Source: Noviherbaspirillum suwonense
Lineage (GTDB): Bacteria > Pseudomonadota > Gammaproteobacteria > Burkholderiales > Burkholderiaceae_D
Length of the DNA: 64,000 bases
Assembly: GCF_900182955.1 (NCBI RefSeq)
Contig: NZ_FXUL01000013.1
Coordinates: forward strand, 62,001-126,000
Direction of reading: 5' to 3'
The position numbers and the translations under genes are program-made. Positions 28,887-38,956 of the stretch are shown piece after piece; positions within the stretch are counted from its first letter, which is position 1; every line of letters begins with the position of its first letter. The notes under the pieces were generated by a model. The model was not told the origin of the DNA. It did no database searches and worked only from the letters and a program-made list of their open reading frames with translations.

Positions 28887-29957
28887 TCAGAGGTCTGGTC
28901 CCAGTCGGCCCGGATTGAAGATCCCGGCCGGATCGAAAGCCTGTTTCAGGCGGCGCTGTATGCCGGCGACGGCCGGCGTCAGCGGATGGAAGACCGCAGT
29001 GCGCGCATCCGGCGTGGCGCCGGCGCGGAAGAGCGTCGCATGGCCGCCGGCCGCCGCCGCGGTCGCGCGGATGGCGTCGGCGGGCGCGGCGCTGTGCAGC
29101 CAGCGCTGCGCGCCGCCCCACTCGACCAGCTGGCTGCCCGGCAGGTCCAGCGGCGGCGCCACCGACGGCACCGAAAGCCGCCATAGGGCGGCGTCCTGCG
29201 CCGCATTGAAAAACGGGTGGGTCTGCTCGCGCAGGCCCTGCCAGAAGTCGCTGGCGTCGACCACTTCCTCGCCGCCGAGGCGCGTCCTTGCGCCTTTCAG
29301 CGCGGCAGCCGCGCCCGACAGGCGCACGGCCAGCACGCCGTCGAGCCAGGCGCTGCCCGAGATCGGCAGCGGCTGGCCGCCCCACTGGTTCAAAGCGCGC
29401 AGCGCGGTGGCCTGGTCCATGTCGAAACGCAGCGTGGTTTCCTCGAACGGGCGCGGCAGCACCTTCAGCGACACTTCCAGCATCAGGCCCAGCGTGCCGA
29501 GCGAGCCGGCCAGCACCCGCGACACGTCGTAGCCGGCGACGTTCTTCATCACCTGGCCGCCGAAATGCAGCACTTCGCCGCGATAGTTCATCAGCACCAC
29601 GCCCAGCACGAAGTCGCGCAGCGCGCCGACGCTGGCGCGGCGCGGGCCGGACAGCCCGCATGCCACCATGCCGCCCACCGTGGCGCCAGCGCCGAAATGC
29701 GGCGGCTCGAAGGCCAGCATCTGGTTTTTTTCCGCGAGCGCGGCGTCGACCTCGGCCAGCGGCGTGCCGCTGCGCACGGTGATCACCAGCTCGGTCGGGT
29801 CGTAGGCGACGATGCCGCGGTACGCCCGGGTGTCGAGCAGGTCGCCGCGCAGCGGGCCGCCATACCAGTCCTTGCTGCCGCTGCCGGCGATGCGCAGCGG
29901 CCGCTCGGTACTGGCGGCGGCGATACGATCCTTGAATTCCTGCAATGCCTGTTCCAT
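28887..29957 (-). CDS. glcE: Glycolate oxidase FAD-binding subunit
   Basis: GlcE is the second flavin-type subunit of glycolate oxidase. The 356-aa product (E. coli 350) starts at [12 protein letters not shown]. It contains the truncated FAD-binding type 4 (PCMH) fold: [48 protein letters not shown], and [19 protein letters not shown]. The open frame upstream (to 30599) is a shadow of glcD. The gene lies 17 bp after glcD and 1 bp before glcF. Confidence 0.96.
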   Translation of the reverse strand: MEQALQEFKDRIAAASTERPLRIAGSGSKDWYGGPLRGDLLDTRAYRGIVAYDPTELVITVRSGTPLAEVDAALAEKNQMLAFEPPHFGAGATVGGMVACGLSGPRRASVGALRDFVLGVVLMNYRGEVLHFGGQVMKNVAGYDVSRVLAGSLGTLGLMLEVSLKVLPRPFEETTLRFDMDQATALRALNQWGGQPLPISGSAWLDGVLAVRLSGAAAALKGARTRLGGEEVVDASDFWQGLREQTHPFFNAAQDAALWRLSVPSVAPPLDLPGSQLVEWGGAQRWLHSAAPADAIRATAAAAGGHATLFRAGATPDARTAVFHPLTPAVAGIQRRLKQAFDPAGIFNPGRLGPDL

Positions 29958-29974
29958 GTGCTTCCCGTCTTTCT

Positions 29975-31462
29975 TCAGAATCGCGGCAGGTCCGCGAACG
30001 GCAGCTTGCCGGCGCGCACGTGCATGCGGCCGTATTCGGCGCAGCGGCGCAGCGACGGTATCGCCTTGTCCGGGTTGAGCAGCAGCGCGGTGTCGAAGGC
30101 CTGCTTGACCGCGCGGAAGGCGTCGAGCTCGGCCTGCGAGAACTGCACGCACATCGAGTTGATCTTCTCGATCCCGACGCCATGCTCGCCGGTGATGGTG
30201 CCGCCGACCGCCACGCACAGCTCCAGGATCTCGGCGCCGAAATGCTCGGCGCGGTCGAATTCGCCGGGCTGGTTGGCGTCGAACAGGATCAGCGGATGCA
30301 GGTTGCCGTCGCCCGCATGGAACACGTTGGCGCAGCGCAACCCGTACTTGATCTCCATGTCGGCGATGCCCAGCAGCACCTGCGCCAGGTTCTTGCGCGG
30401 GATGGTGCCGTCCATGCAGTAGTAGTCGGGCGAGATGCGGCCGGCGGCCGGGAAGGCATTCTTGCGTCCCGACCAGAACTTCAGGCGCTCGGCCTCGGTC
30501 TGCGACACCGCCAGCGCGGTGGCGCCGGCCTCGCGGAACACCGCTTCCATCCGCGCGATTTCCTCGTCGACCTCGTCCGGCAAGCCGTCGGACTCGCACA
30601 GCAATATGGCTTCGGCGTCAGTGTCGTAGCCGGCATGGACGAAGGGCTCGACCATGCGCGAGCTGGTCTTGTCCATCATTTCCAGCCCGGCCGGGATGAT
30701 GCCGGCGGCAATCACGCTGGCCACCGCATTGCCGCCCTTCACCACGTCGTCGAACGACGCCATGATGACCCGCGCCTGCTGCGGCTTGGGAATGAGCCTG
30801 ACGGTCACTTCGGTGACCACGCCCAGCATGCCCTCGGAGCCGATGAACAGCGCCAGCAGGTCCAGCCCGGGCGCGTCGAGCGCCTCGCCGCCGAGTTCGG
30901 CCACTTCGCCGTCGATGGTCACCATGCGCACCCGCAGCACGTTGTGCACGGTCAGGCCGTATTTCAGGCAATGCACGCCGCCCGAGTTCTCGGCGACGTT
31001 GCCGCCGATGGTGCAGGCGATCTGCGACGACGGGTCCGGCGCGTAATACAGGCCATGCGCGCCGGCGGCTTCGGAAATGGCGAGGTTGCGCACGCCCGGC
31101 TGCACGACGGCGGTCCGGGAATAGGCGTCGAGCTTGACGATGCGGCTCAGGCGCGCGGTGGAAATGACGACGCCGTCGGCAATCGGCATCGCGCCGCCGG
31201 ACAGGCCGGTGCCGGCGCCGCGCGGCACGATGGGCACGCGCAGCCGGCGGCAGACGTTGATGGCGGCGATCACCTGCGCCTCGTCGGCTGGCAGCACCAC
31301 GACCATGGGCAACTGGCGGTAGGCCGCCAGGCCGTCGCATTCATACGGCCGGGTGTCTTCCTCGTTGAACAGCACCGCGCCCTTGGGCAGGGCGGCGCGC
31401 AGCGCTTCGACGACTTCACGCTGGCGCGCAACGGCAAACTGCGCAGTTTCTGGAGCATTCAT
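29975..31462 (-). CDS. glcD: Glycolate oxidase subunit GlcD
   Basis: GlcD is the catalytic FAD-linked subunit that oxidises glycolate (and often D-lactate) to glyoxylate. The 495-aa product (E. coli 499) has the PCMH FAD domain: VPIVPRGAGTGLSGGAMP, DPSSQIACTIGGNVAENSGG, and GSEGMLGVVTEVTVRLIPKP. The C-terminal oxidase domain contains HAGDGNLHPLILFD and GGTITGEHGVGIEKI. Here the substrate channels to GlcE and GlcF, encoded downstream. A 184-bp gap separates it from the lysR upstream and could hold its promoter. Confidence 0.97.
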   Translation of the reverse strand: MNAPETAQFAVARQREVVEALRAALPKGAVLFNEEDTRPYECDGLAAYRQLPMVVVLPADEAQVIAAINVCRRLRVPIVPRGAGTGLSGGAMPIADGVVISTARLSRIVKLDAYSRTAVVQPGVRNLAISEAAGAHGLYYAPDPSSQIACTIGGNVAENSGGVHCLKYGLTVHNVLRVRMVTIDGEVAELGGEALDAPGLDLLALFIGSEGMLGVVTEVTVRLIPKPQQARVIMASFDDVVKGGNAVASVIAAGIIPAGLEMMDKTSSRMVEPFVHAGYDTDAEAILLCESDGLPDEVDEEIARMEAVFREAGATALAVSQTEAERLKFWSGRKNAFPAAGRISPDYYCMDGTIPRKNLAQVLLGIADMEIKYGLRCANVFHAGDGNLHPLILFDANQPGEFDRAEHFGAEILELCVAVGGTITGEHGVGIEKINSMCVQFSQAELDAFRAVKQAFDTALLLNPDKAIPSLRRCAEYGRMHVRAGKLPFADLPRF

Positions 31463-31646
31463 GGCATGGATCCTGACAGGCGGTGAGAGCGCGGGACTGG
31501 CGGCAGGCGTCCGGCAAAACGGCTGGGCGCCTGCAAGCCAAGATCCACAGTGTAACGAAAGTTGACGCCGGAATCAGGCATTGCCGGCGGTGTTTGCCTG
31601 AAAAGCTTTTGCCCGACCGGTGAAATTTTTTGCGCCGGCGCCGCGC

Positions 31647-32579
31647 TCAGCGCTGGCCGTTGCTGAACGTGGCTTTCATCCATTCGATGAACAGCGTGAC
31701 TTCGGCGCGTTCCGGCGCCGGTTTCTCGTAGACCAGGTAATACGCATGCGGCGGCGACGCCAGTTCGACATCGAACAGGCGCACCAGTTCGCCGCTGGCC
31801 AGCGCCGATTCGGCGAAATGCAGGCGCGTCAGGCCGATGCCGTAGCCGTGGCGTATCGCCTCGAGCAGCAGGCCCAGGTCGTCGACCCGCAGCCCGGCGC
31901 TGGGCTCCGGCCAGTCCAGGCCGGCAGCCTCGAACCACGGCTGCCACGGCTCCAGCGCGGAACGCAGCAGCGTGGCGCGGCGCAGGTCGGCCGGCGTGTC
32001 GATCGGCCCGACCTGCGCCAGGTAGGCCGGGCTGGCGACGGCGAAGGCCGGCTCCTCGAACAGCTTCTCGGTGATGATGTCGGGATAGTTTCCCGCGCCG
32101 AAACGCACTTCGACATCGCTCTCCGACAGGCTCAGGTCATACAGCGGCACCGACAGGAAGACCTCGACCACGATGCCGGGATGCAGCCGGGTGAACTCGG
32201 CCAGCCGCGGCACGAACAGGTAGCGGGCAAAGGTCGGCGGCAGCGCGACCTTGACCCGCGGCTGCGCCGGCGCGCTGCGGTGCGGCATCGGGAAGTCGGT
32301 CAGCGTGCGCAGCGCGCTGCGCACCACGTCGAGATAGCGGCGGCCGAATTCGGACAGCGCGAACGAGCGGCCGTCGCGGATGAACAGCCGCTCGCCGACG
32401 AAGTCTTCCAGCAGCCGTATCCGGTGCGACAGCGCCGACGGCGTAATGCACAGCTCGTCCGCCGCCAGCGCGAATGAATTCAGCCGCGCCGCCGCCTCGA
32501 ATGCCGACAGCGCATGGACCGGCGGCAGGCGCGAGGCCGGCGCCGGCCTCGCCGAACGCGGGCCTGCCGGGCTTACCAC
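31647..32579 (-). CDS. LysR-type regulator next to glc/dld genes (GTG start)
   Basis: A 310-aa LysR family protein of the GcvA-like group. The helix-turn-helix is near residues 15-65 (HALSAFEAAARLNSFALAAD, then LCITPSALSHRIRLLED), and the ligand domain follows. No ATG is available. The GTG at 32577-32579 overlaps the stop of the upstream dehydrogenase gene (GTGGTAA), which gives an ordinary N-terminus and implies coupled translation. Its position between dld and glcDEF suggests control of 2-hydroxy-acid oxidation. This is inference. Confidence 0.88.
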   Translation of the reverse strand: MVSPAGPRSARPAPASRLPPVHALSAFEAAARLNSFALAADELCITPSALSHRIRLLEDFVGERLFIRDGRSFALSEFGRRYLDVVRSALRTLTDFPMPHRSAPAQPRVKVALPPTFARYLFVPRLAEFTRLHPGIVVEVFLSVPLYDLSLSESDVEVRFGAGNYPDIITEKLFEEPAFAVASPAYLAQVGPIDTPADLRRATLLRSALEPWQPWFEAAGLDWPEPSAGLRVDDLGLLLEAIRHGYGIGLTRLHFAESALASGELVRLFDVELASPPHAYYLVYEKPAPERAEVTLFIEWMKATFSNGQR

Positions 32580-33982
32580 TGCACGATCTTGCCGGGGTTG
32601 AGGATATTGCGCGGGTCGAACGCATGCTTCAACGCGCGCATCGCCTCGATTGCGCCGTCGCCATGCTCCTGGACCAGGAAGTCCATCTTGTGCATGCCGA
32701 CGCCGTGCTCGCCGGTGCAGGTGCCGTCCATCGCCAGCGCCCGCGTCACCATCCGCGCGTTCACGCCTTCGGCCTTGGCGATGTCGGCCGGGTCGTTCGG
32801 GTCGACCAGCATCTGCACGTGGAAGTTGCCGTCGCCGACGTGGCCGATGATGGAGTACACCATGTCGTGATGCTCGCAGTCGGCCTTGGTGTCGAGGATG
32901 CATTCGGCCAGCCGCGAGATCGGCACGCAGCAGTCGGTCGAGATCGCGCGGGCGCCCGGGCGCAGCTGCAGCAGCGCGAAATACGCATTGTGGCGCGCGC
33001 CCCAGAGCCGGCTCCGGTCTTCGGGACGGGTCGCCCATTCGAAGCCGGTGGCGTTATGCTCGGCGACGATCTCCTGCACGGTCTCGGCCTGCTCCTGCAC
33101 GCCATGCTCGGTGCCGTGGAACTCGAACAGCAGCAGCGGCTGTTCGGGCAGGGTCAGCTTGTCGTACGCATTGATCGCCTTGACGCCCTGCTCGTCCAGG
33201 AATTCGACGCGGGCGATCGGCACGCCCATCTGTATGGTCTGGATCACCGCGCGCACCGCGTCGCCCGGCGTCGGGAACGAGCAGACCGCGGCCGACACCG
33301 CTTCCGGCTGCGGGTAAAGGCGGACGGTAACCTCGGTGATGATGCCCAGCGTGCCTTCGCTGCCGACGAACACGCGGGTCAGGTCGTAGCCGGCGGACGA
33401 CTTGCGGGCGCGGGTGCCGGTGCGGATGACGCGGCCGTCCGCCATCACGACGGTCAGCGCCAGCGTGTTCTCGCGCATGGTGCCGTAACGGACCGCATTG
33501 GTGCCCGAAGCGCGGGTGGCGGCCATGCCGCCCAGCGACGCGTCGGCGCCGGGGTCGATCGGGAAGAACAGGCCGGTGTCGCGGATCTCGGTATTGAGCT
33601 GCTTGCGGGTCACGCCCGGCTGGACGGTCACGGTCAGGTCTTCCGGATGCACGGCGATGATGCTGTTCATCTGCGACAGGTCGATCGACACGCCGCCGCG
33701 CAGCGCCAGGATATGGCCTTCGAGCGAGGTGCCGGCGCCGTACGGAATGACGGGCACGTCATGCGCGGCGCACAGCTTGACGGCGTCGGACACTTCCTCG
33801 GTGGACTGGGCGAACACGACGGCGTCGGGCAGCATCGGGTCGTATGAGGATTCGTCGCGGCCGTGGTGCTGGCGCATCGCCTCGCTGGTCGAGCAGCGCT
33901 CGCCGAACAGGGACTTCAGCGCGGCAAGCAGGGATTCGGGGAGCGGTTTTTTCAGCGCCGCAAGCTGTGCTGGATGATTCAT
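32573..33982 (-). CDS. FAD-linked D-lactate dehydrogenase-like oxidoreductase (LDHD/Dld type)
   Basis: This 469-aa flavoprotein belongs to the same FAD-binding type 4/oxidase C family as GlcD but is closer in pattern to cytochrome-linked D-lactate dehydrogenases. Motifs are VPVIPYGAGTSLEGH, DPGADASLGGMAATRASGTN, SSAGYDLTRVFVGSEGTLGI, HVGDGNFHVQMLVD and GTCTGEHGVGMHKM. It would oxidise D-lactate or another D-2-hydroxy acid and feed electrons to quinone or cytochrome c. It is upstream of, and overlaps, the lysR gene, then glcDEF follow. The exact substrate cannot be fixed from sequence. Confidence 0.9.
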   Translation of the reverse strand: MNHPAQLAALKKPLPESLLAALKSLFGERCSTSEAMRQHHGRDESSYDPMLPDAVVFAQSTEEVSDAVKLCAAHDVPVIPYGAGTSLEGHILALRGGVSIDLSQMNSIIAVHPEDLTVTVQPGVTRKQLNTEIRDTGLFFPIDPGADASLGGMAATRASGTNAVRYGTMRENTLALTVVMADGRVIRTGTRARKSSAGYDLTRVFVGSEGTLGIITEVTVRLYPQPEAVSAAVCSFPTPGDAVRAVIQTIQMGVPIARVEFLDEQGVKAINAYDKLTLPEQPLLLFEFHGTEHGVQEQAETVQEIVAEHNATGFEWATRPEDRSRLWGARHNAYFALLQLRPGARAISTDCCVPISRLAECILDTKADCEHHDMVYSIIGHVGDGNFHVQMLVDPNDPADIAKAEGVNARMVTRALAMDGTCTGEHGVGMHKMDFLVQEHGDGAIEAMRALKHAFDPRNILNPGKIVQW

Positions 33983-34101
33983 CTGGGCCTCCGTGGGGTT
34001 CGTGATTTTACTCCGCGCACGGATTTCACGGCATGCGCCGCTGCGCCGGCGAAAAAATTGCCGTATTCTCGAACCCTTCCAAACCGACCGATCACACCGC
34101 C

Positions 34102-34656
34102 ATGGGCAACCGACTCTCGAAAATCGCCACCCGCACCGGGGACAACGGCACCACCGGCCTCGGCGACGGCAGCCGCGTCGACAAGGACAGCCTGCGCGTG
34201 CAGGCCATGGGCGACGTCGATGAAATGAATTCCCACCTGGGCCTGCTGCTGGTCGAGGACATGCCGGACGGCCTGCGCGAGGAACTCGGCACCATACAGC
34301 ACGACCTGTTCGACCTCGGCGGCGAGCTCTGCATCCCCGGCTACACGCTGATCAAGCTGGAGCACGTGGCGCGGCTCGACGCGCTGCTGGCGAAATACAA
34401 CGCCGACCTGCCGCCGCTGGCGGACTTCATCCTGCCGGCCGGGTCGCGCGCGGCGGCGCAGGCGCATGTGTGCCGGACCGTGTGCCGCCGGGCTGAGCGG
34501 GCCATCGTCACGCTGGGCAAGGCGGAAACGCTCAACGATTATCCGCGGCAGTATATGAACCGGCTGTCGGACCTGATGTTCGTGCTGGCGCGGGTGCTGA
34601 ACCGCCATGCCGGCGGGGGGGATGTGTTGTGGGAGAAGGGGCGCGAGCGGAGCTAG
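34102..34656 (+). CDS. PduO-type ATP:cob(I)alamin adenosyltransferase
   Basis: This enzyme makes adenosylcobalamin from cob(I)alamin and ATP. The 184-aa product has the PduO N-terminal ATP-binding motif TRTGDNGTTGLGDGSRVDKD. Later come ILPAGSRAAAQAHVCRTVCR, RRAERAIVTL and NRLSDLMFVLARVLNRHAGG. The start at MGNRLSKIATRTGD is chosen over the upstream in-frame codon at 34033 because it fits family N-termini. It is divergent from the dld unit and convergent with dxs across palindromic element copy B. No cobalamin riboswitch-like structure was noticed upstream. Confidence 0.94.
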   Translation: MGNRLSKIATRTGDNGTTGLGDGSRVDKDSLRVQAMGDVDEMNSHLGLLLVEDMPDGLREELGTIQHDLFDLGGELCIPGYTLIKLEHVARLDALLAKYNADLPPLADFILPAGSRAAAQAHVCRTVCRRAERAIVTLGKAETLNDYPRQYMNRLSDLMFVLARVLNRHAGGGDVLWEKGRERS

Positions 34657-34694
34657 GGGATAAGTGGGCGCTGGCGTGCGGGGTGCAACGCGCT

Positions 34695-34851
34695 GGCGTT
34701 GCGGTTGCCGTTCCGCGTAGCGACCGTTGCGGTTAGCCCCGCGCAGCGACCTTTGCAGTTGCAGTTGCCGTTGCATTTCCGCGTAGCGACTGTTGCGGTT
34801 GATGTTGCCCGCGCAGCGACCGTTGCGGTTGCCGTTGCGGTTGCCGTTGCC
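34695..34851. repeat. Degenerate GTTGCN hexamers, left flank of copy B
   Basis: GTTGCG/GTTGCC/GTTGCA hexamers are interspersed with GCGCAGCGACCGTTGC and CGCGTAGCGACTGTTGC motifs. This is the same composition and orientation as the array left of copy A but without long pure blocks. Confidence 0.75.
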
Positions 34852-35470
34852 GTTGCAGTGAATCCCCGTTAGATGGCGACGCGTCGCCAGTGCCTGAAAC
34901 GGATAAAGAAGCGTCCGCTGTCTGAGCGAAGCGAGTTTCGGACGCTTCCCGTTTCAGGTGCTGGCGGCGCGTGCAGTCCGCGCAGCGGACCGCCATCGTA
35001 GGGGTCGCCTTTTCTTGGTTACTTCTTTTGGCGAAGCAAAAGAAGTGACCCGGCCGCCGGGACGGACTCCCGGCTACTCCCCACGGCAGTGAAGCCTCAA
35101 CGTTTCACCCGTCAGCAGACACAGCATCGTCGCCTTGCGCTGTGACGCGTTCTCGTAACGTGCAGCCGTCGCAAACTGCAGATGCGGCTTCGCGACGGTA
35201 CGCCTGCTGGCGGATGAAGCAATACCGGCTAGCCTGCCGGACGACCTAGCCGGGTTTCGGCCCGGCAGCCGACCTACTTCTCTTGCTTCGCCAAGAGAAG
35301 TAGGCAAGAGAAGGCGACCCCGATGATGGCGCCCCGCTGCGCGGGGTGCACACGCCGCCAGCACCGAAATCGGGAAGCGTCCGAAACTCGCTTCGCTCAG
35401 ACAGCGGACGCTTCTTTATCCGATTTCGGTGCTGGCGACGTGTCGCCATCGACGGGGATTCACTGCAACG
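34852..35470. repeat. Palindromic composite element, copy B (~619 bp), inverted relative to copy A
   Basis: The same ordered parts as copy A are visible. The left arm has GTGAATCCCCGTT (34858), AAGCGTCCG/CGGACGCTT (about 34910-34949), GGGGTCGCCTTTTCTTGG, and a stem TTACTTCTTTTG/CAAAAGAAGTGA (about 35020-35048). The right arm has CCTACTTCTCTTG/CAAGAGAAGTAGG (35271-35302), AAGCGTCCG/CGGACGCTT (about 35373-35413) and GGGGATTCAC (35454-35463). The right arm of B, read as reverse complement, is almost identical to the left arm and core of A through the segment CGTTGAGGCTTCACTGCCGT, so the two copies are one element in opposite orientation. It lies between convergent pduO-type and dxs genes. No gene is supported inside. 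Confidence 0.88.
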
Positions 35471-35640
35471 GCCACTGCACAGGCAACGGCAACGGCAACA
35501 GCCACTGCAACGGTCGCTGCGCGGGCAACATCAACCGCAACAGTCGCTACGCGGAAATGCAACGGCCACTGCAAAGGTCGCTGCGCGGGGCTAACCGCAA
35601 CGGTCGCTGCGCGGAACGGCAACCGCAACCGCCGCTCCCC
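35464..35640. repeat. Degenerate GCAACN hexamers, right flank of copy B
   Basis: GCAACG/GCAACC/GCAACA hexamers occur with GGTCGCTGCGCGG motifs, the inverse complement of the left flank. The array ends about 10 bp before the dxs stop codon. Confidence 0.75.
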
Positions 35641-35649
35641 ACAACTCCC

Positions 35650-37518
35650 TCAAACGTTGCTGACCACTAACCGCGGCTCGGTCTTGCCCAGCCGCTGCCT
35701 GACCGACGCAGCAATACCCGCCGCATCCAGCCCGCAGGACGCCAGCAACTGCGGCGCGTCGCCATGATCGACAAACCTGTCCGGCAGCCCCAGCTGCATC
35801 AGCGGCATCACCACGCCCGCCGCGGCCAGCGCCTCGGCCACCGCAGAACCGGCCCCGCCCATGATGCAGCCCTCCTCCACCGTCACCAGCAGGTCGTGGC
35901 TGGCAGCCAGCTCCAGCACCAGCCCCGTATCCAGCGGCTTCACGAAACGCATGTTGGCCACCGTCGCATTGAGCTCCTCGGCCGCCTTCAGCGCCGGCGC
36001 GAGCATGGTCCCGAAGGCCAGGATGGCGACCCGCTTGCCGCTGCGGCGCAGCTCGCCCTTGCCCATCGGGATGGTGTCCAGGTCCGTGCCGACCGCAGCC
36101 CCGACGCCTGCGCCGCGCGGGTAGCGCACCGCGGCCGGGCCGGGATACTGGTACGCGGTCGACAGCATCTGACGGCATTCGTTTTCGTCCGACGCCGCCA
36201 TTACCACCATGTTGGGAATGCAGCGCAGGAAGGCCATGTCGTAGTTGCCGGCATGGGTCGCGCCGTCGGCGCCGACCAGGCCGGCGCGGTCGAGCGCGAA
36301 CGTCACGTCCAGGTTCTGCAGCGCCACGTCGTGGATCAGCTGGTCGTAGCCGCGCTGCAGGAAGGTCGAATAAATCGCGACCACCGGCTTCAGGCCCTCG
36401 CATGCCATGCCGGCGGCGAAGGTCACCGCATGCTGCTCGGCGATGCCGACGTCGTAATAGCGGTCCGGGAAGCGCTGCTCGAACTCGACCATGCCCGAAC
36501 CTTCGCGCATTGCCGGCGTGATGCCGACCAGGCGCTTGTCATTCTGGGCCATGTCGCACAGCCATTGGCCGAATACCTGGGTGTAGGTTTTCTTGCCCGG
36601 GGCCGACGGCTTGATGCCTTCGGCGGGGTTGAACTTGCCGGGGCCGTGGTACAGCACCGGGTCGGCCTCGGCCAGCTTGTAGCCCTGGCCTTTCTTGGTC
36701 ACCACGTGCAGGAACTGCGGGCCTTTCAGCTGCTTCAGGTTCTGCAGCGTCGGCACCAGCGAATCGAGGTCATGGCCGTCGATCGGGCCGATGTAGTTGA
36801 AGCCGAATTCCTCGAACATGGTGGCGGGCAGCACCATGCCCTTTGCATGCTCTTCCAGCCGCTTGGCCAGTTCCAGCATCGGCCCCGGCAGCACCGACTT
36901 GCCGACGTTGCGCGCGGCCGCATAGAAGCGGCCGGACATCAGGCGCGCGAGGTAGCGGTTGAGCGCGCCGACCGGCGGCGATATCGACATGTCGTTGTCG
37001 TTGAGGATGACCAGCAGGTTCATGTCCTCGTGCACGCCGGCATTGTTGAGCGCCTCGAAGGCCATGCCGGCAGTCATCGCGCCGTCGCCGATCACGGCAA
37101 CGGCATGGCGGTTCTCGCCCAGCGTCCTGGCCGCGAGCGCCATGCCCAGCGCGGCCGAGATCGAGGTCGACGAATGCGCGGTGCCGAAGGTGTCGAACGG
37201 GCTTTCGTCGCGGCGCGGAAAGCCCGAGATGCCGTCGCGCTGGCGCAGCGTGTCCATGCGGTCGCGGCGGCCGGTTAGTATCTTGTGCGGATAGGTCTGG
37301 TGGCCAACGTCCCAGACGATGCGGTCGTCCGGCGTGTTGAACACGTAGTGCAGCGCGATGGTCAGCTCGACCGTGCCCAGGTTGGACGACAGGTGGCCGC
37401 CGGTCTGGGAGACGGAATCGAGCAGGAAAGCGCGCAGTTCGTCGGCCAGGGGTTTCAGCTGGCTGCGGCTGAGGCGCCGCAGGTCGCTGGGTGCATCGAT
37501 TTTTTTGAGTAGATCCAT
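35650..37518 (-). CDS. dxs: 1-deoxy-D-xylulose-5-phosphate synthase
   Basis: Dxs joins pyruvate and glyceraldehyde-3-phosphate using thiamine diphosphate, the first step of the MEP isoprenoid pathway. The 622-aa product (E. coli 620) starts [17 protein letters not shown]. It shows [15 protein letters not shown], the TPP/Mg motif [18 protein letters not shown] (about residue 152), a transketolase pyrimidine domain with [12 protein letters not shown], and [15 protein letters not shown] plus RYPRGAG. The start is 1 bp after the ispA stop, so the two isoprenoid genes are coupled. Confidence 0.98.
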   Translation of the reverse strand: MDLLKKIDAPSDLRRLSRSQLKPLADELRAFLLDSVSQTGGHLSSNLGTVELTIALHYVFNTPDDRIVWDVGHQTYPHKILTGRRDRMDTLRQRDGISGFPRRDESPFDTFGTAHSSTSISAALGMALAARTLGENRHAVAVIGDGAMTAGMAFEALNNAGVHEDMNLLVILNDNDMSISPPVGALNRYLARLMSGRFYAAARNVGKSVLPGPMLELAKRLEEHAKGMVLPATMFEEFGFNYIGPIDGHDLDSLVPTLQNLKQLKGPQFLHVVTKKGQGYKLAEADPVLYHGPGKFNPAEGIKPSAPGKKTYTQVFGQWLCDMAQNDKRLVGITPAMREGSGMVEFEQRFPDRYYDVGIAEQHAVTFAAGMACEGLKPVVAIYSTFLQRGYDQLIHDVALQNLDVTFALDRAGLVGADGATHAGNYDMAFLRCIPNMVVMAASDENECRQMLSTAYQYPGPAAVRYPRGAGVGAAVGTDLDTIPMGKGELRRSGKRVAILAFGTMLAPALKAAEELNATVANMRFVKPLDTGLVLELAASHDLLVTVEEGCIMGGAGSAVAEALAAAGVVMPLMQLGLPDRFVDHGDAPQLLASCGLDAAGIAASVRQRLGKTEPRLVVSNV

Positions 37519-37519
37519 A

Positions 37520-38410
37520 CTATGCCTTCCGCTGCACGATGAGGTCGGCAAGCTCGCGCAGCCGTTGTGCGTTGTCTCCGAACGGGAGCAGCGCCCGGTG
37601 GGCGTCCTCCCTCAATTTCTGCGCCAGCGCACGCGACGCTTCCAGCCCGAGGATGGAGACATAGGTGGGCTTGTGGTCCACCGCATCCTTGCCCGCGGTC
37701 TTGCCCAGCGTATGCGTGTCGGCGGTGGCGTCGAGCACGTCGTCCACCACCTGGAACGCCAGGCCGACCGCCGCCGCATAGGCGTCCAGCGCGGCGGTTT
37801 CCTGCGCATCCGGCATCTGGCCGCACAGCGCGCCCAGCATGACCGAGGCGCGCAGCAGCGCGCCGGTTTTCAGCCGGTGCATCTGTTCCAGCTCGGCCAG
37901 CGACAGCGTGATGCCGACGCTGGCCAGGTCGATCGCCTGGCCGCCGCACATGCCGGCGGAGCCGGAGGCGGCGGCCAGCACGCGCAGCATCTGCACGGCG
38001 CGGGACGGGTCGCCGCCGGCCTCGGCCAGCACCAGGAAAGCCTGCGACTGCAGCGCGTCGCCGACCAGCAGCGCGGTGGCTTCGTCGTATTTCACGTGCA
38101 CGGTCGGCTTGCCGCGCCGCAGCGCATCGTCGTCCATGCAGGGCATGTCGTCATGCACCAGCGAATAGGCGTGAATCATTTCCACCGCGGCGGCGGCCCG
38201 CGCCAGCACGGCGCGGTCGGCGCCATGCAGCTCGCCGGCCGCATGCACCAGCAGCGGCCGCACGCGCTTGCCGCCGTCCAGCACCGCGTAGCGCATCGCC
38301 TCGTGCAGCCGCGCGGGCGCCGCCGAAACCGGCGGCAGCAGCGTCGCCAGCGCATCTTCCATGCCGGCCTGCACGTCGCGCATCCATTCGTCGAATGGCG
38401 CCCGATTCAT
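37520..38410 (-). CDS. ispA: Farnesyl diphosphate synthase
   Basis: IspA condenses dimethylallyl/geranyl diphosphate with isopentenyl diphosphate to farnesyl diphosphate in the cytoplasm. The 296-aa product has [10 protein letters not shown], the first Asp-rich motif in [18 protein letters not shown] (about residue 84), and the second in [20 protein letters not shown] (about residue 214). The start at 38410 overlaps the xseB stop by ATGA. The order xseB-ispA-dxs is standard in proteobacteria. Confidence 0.97.
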   Translation of the reverse strand: MNRAPFDEWMRDVQAGMEDALATLLPPVSAAPARLHEAMRYAVLDGGKRVRPLLVHAAGELHGADRAVLARAAAAVEMIHAYSLVHDDMPCMDDDALRRGKPTVHVKYDEATALLVGDALQSQAFLVLAEAGGDPSRAVQMLRVLAAASGSAGMCGGQAIDLASVGITLSLAELEQMHRLKTGALLRASVMLGALCGQMPDAQETAALDAYAAAVGLAFQVVDDVLDATADTHTLGKTAGKDAVDHKPTYVSILGLEASRALAQKLREDAHRALLPFGDNAQRLRELADLIVQRKA

Positions 38411-38661
38411 TCGCCTGCCTCGGTGTCCACGTCGCTGGCGAAGGGCTTGAGCATGTCGCCTTCCAGCACCTTGACCTGGCTGTCCACCTTGTCGAGCTGG
38501 CCGGCGCAGAACTTGACCAGTTCGGACCCGCGCCGGTAGGCGGCCACGGATGCTTCCAGCGGCAGTTCGCCAGCCTCCATGCGAGCGACCAGTTGTTCCA
38601 GCTCGGCCATCGCGTCTTCGAAGGAAGCGGCTTGCGCTGCGGGAGGAGTTTTACTTGCCAT
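38407..38661 (-). CDS. xseB: Exodeoxyribonuclease VII small subunit
   Basis: XseB is the small subunit that, with XseA, degrades single-stranded DNA to oligonucleotides. The 84-aa helical product contains SFEDAMAELEQLVARMEAGE, then LEASVAAYRRGSELVKFC, the family signature. It is the first gene of xseB-ispA-dxs and overlaps ispA by 4 bp. xseA is not in the window. Confidence 0.96.
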   Translation of the reverse strand: MASKTPPAAQAASFEDAMAELEQLVARMEAGELPLEASVAAYRRGSELVKFCAGQLDKVDSQVKVLEGDMLKPFASDVDTEAGE

Positions 38662-38849
38662 AAGGTATTGGTTTTGAGGCGGGCTGGTCAGTATGCACGC
38701 CAGGCCCGCGCTGAGGTTGCGGAAGATTCACGACCGGGTATTTTAGAACAATCGCGGCCACGCGGTTAAGATTGCCGTCAAGAAAGCGATCGATCGATCC
38801 CCGCCGGGCATGCGCAGGCACAGGTTCGCGCCGGAAATCCGGGGTAAGG

Positions 38850-38855
38850 TATAAT
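38850..38855 (+). promoter_or_regulatory. Possible -10 element upstream of the Rieske gene
   Basis: A consensus TATAAT lies 102 bp upstream of the 38957 start, in the 295-bp divergent region between xseB and the Rieske gene. The -35 region 17 bp upstream is poor, so the call is tentative. Confidence 0.35.
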
Positions 38856-38956
38856 CATTGGTTCTGTCCAAAAATTCCCTCTTCATCTCGTTTGAACATA
38901 GGTTTTTGCGGATTCTTTCTCTCTTAGGTTGGTGCAAATTAATTTGGGGGGTAGGG

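Noticed and set aside
33983-34101. Cobalamin riboswitch upstream of the adenosyltransferase gene
   Set aside because: The 119-bp leader is too short and shows no B12-box-like conserved segment.
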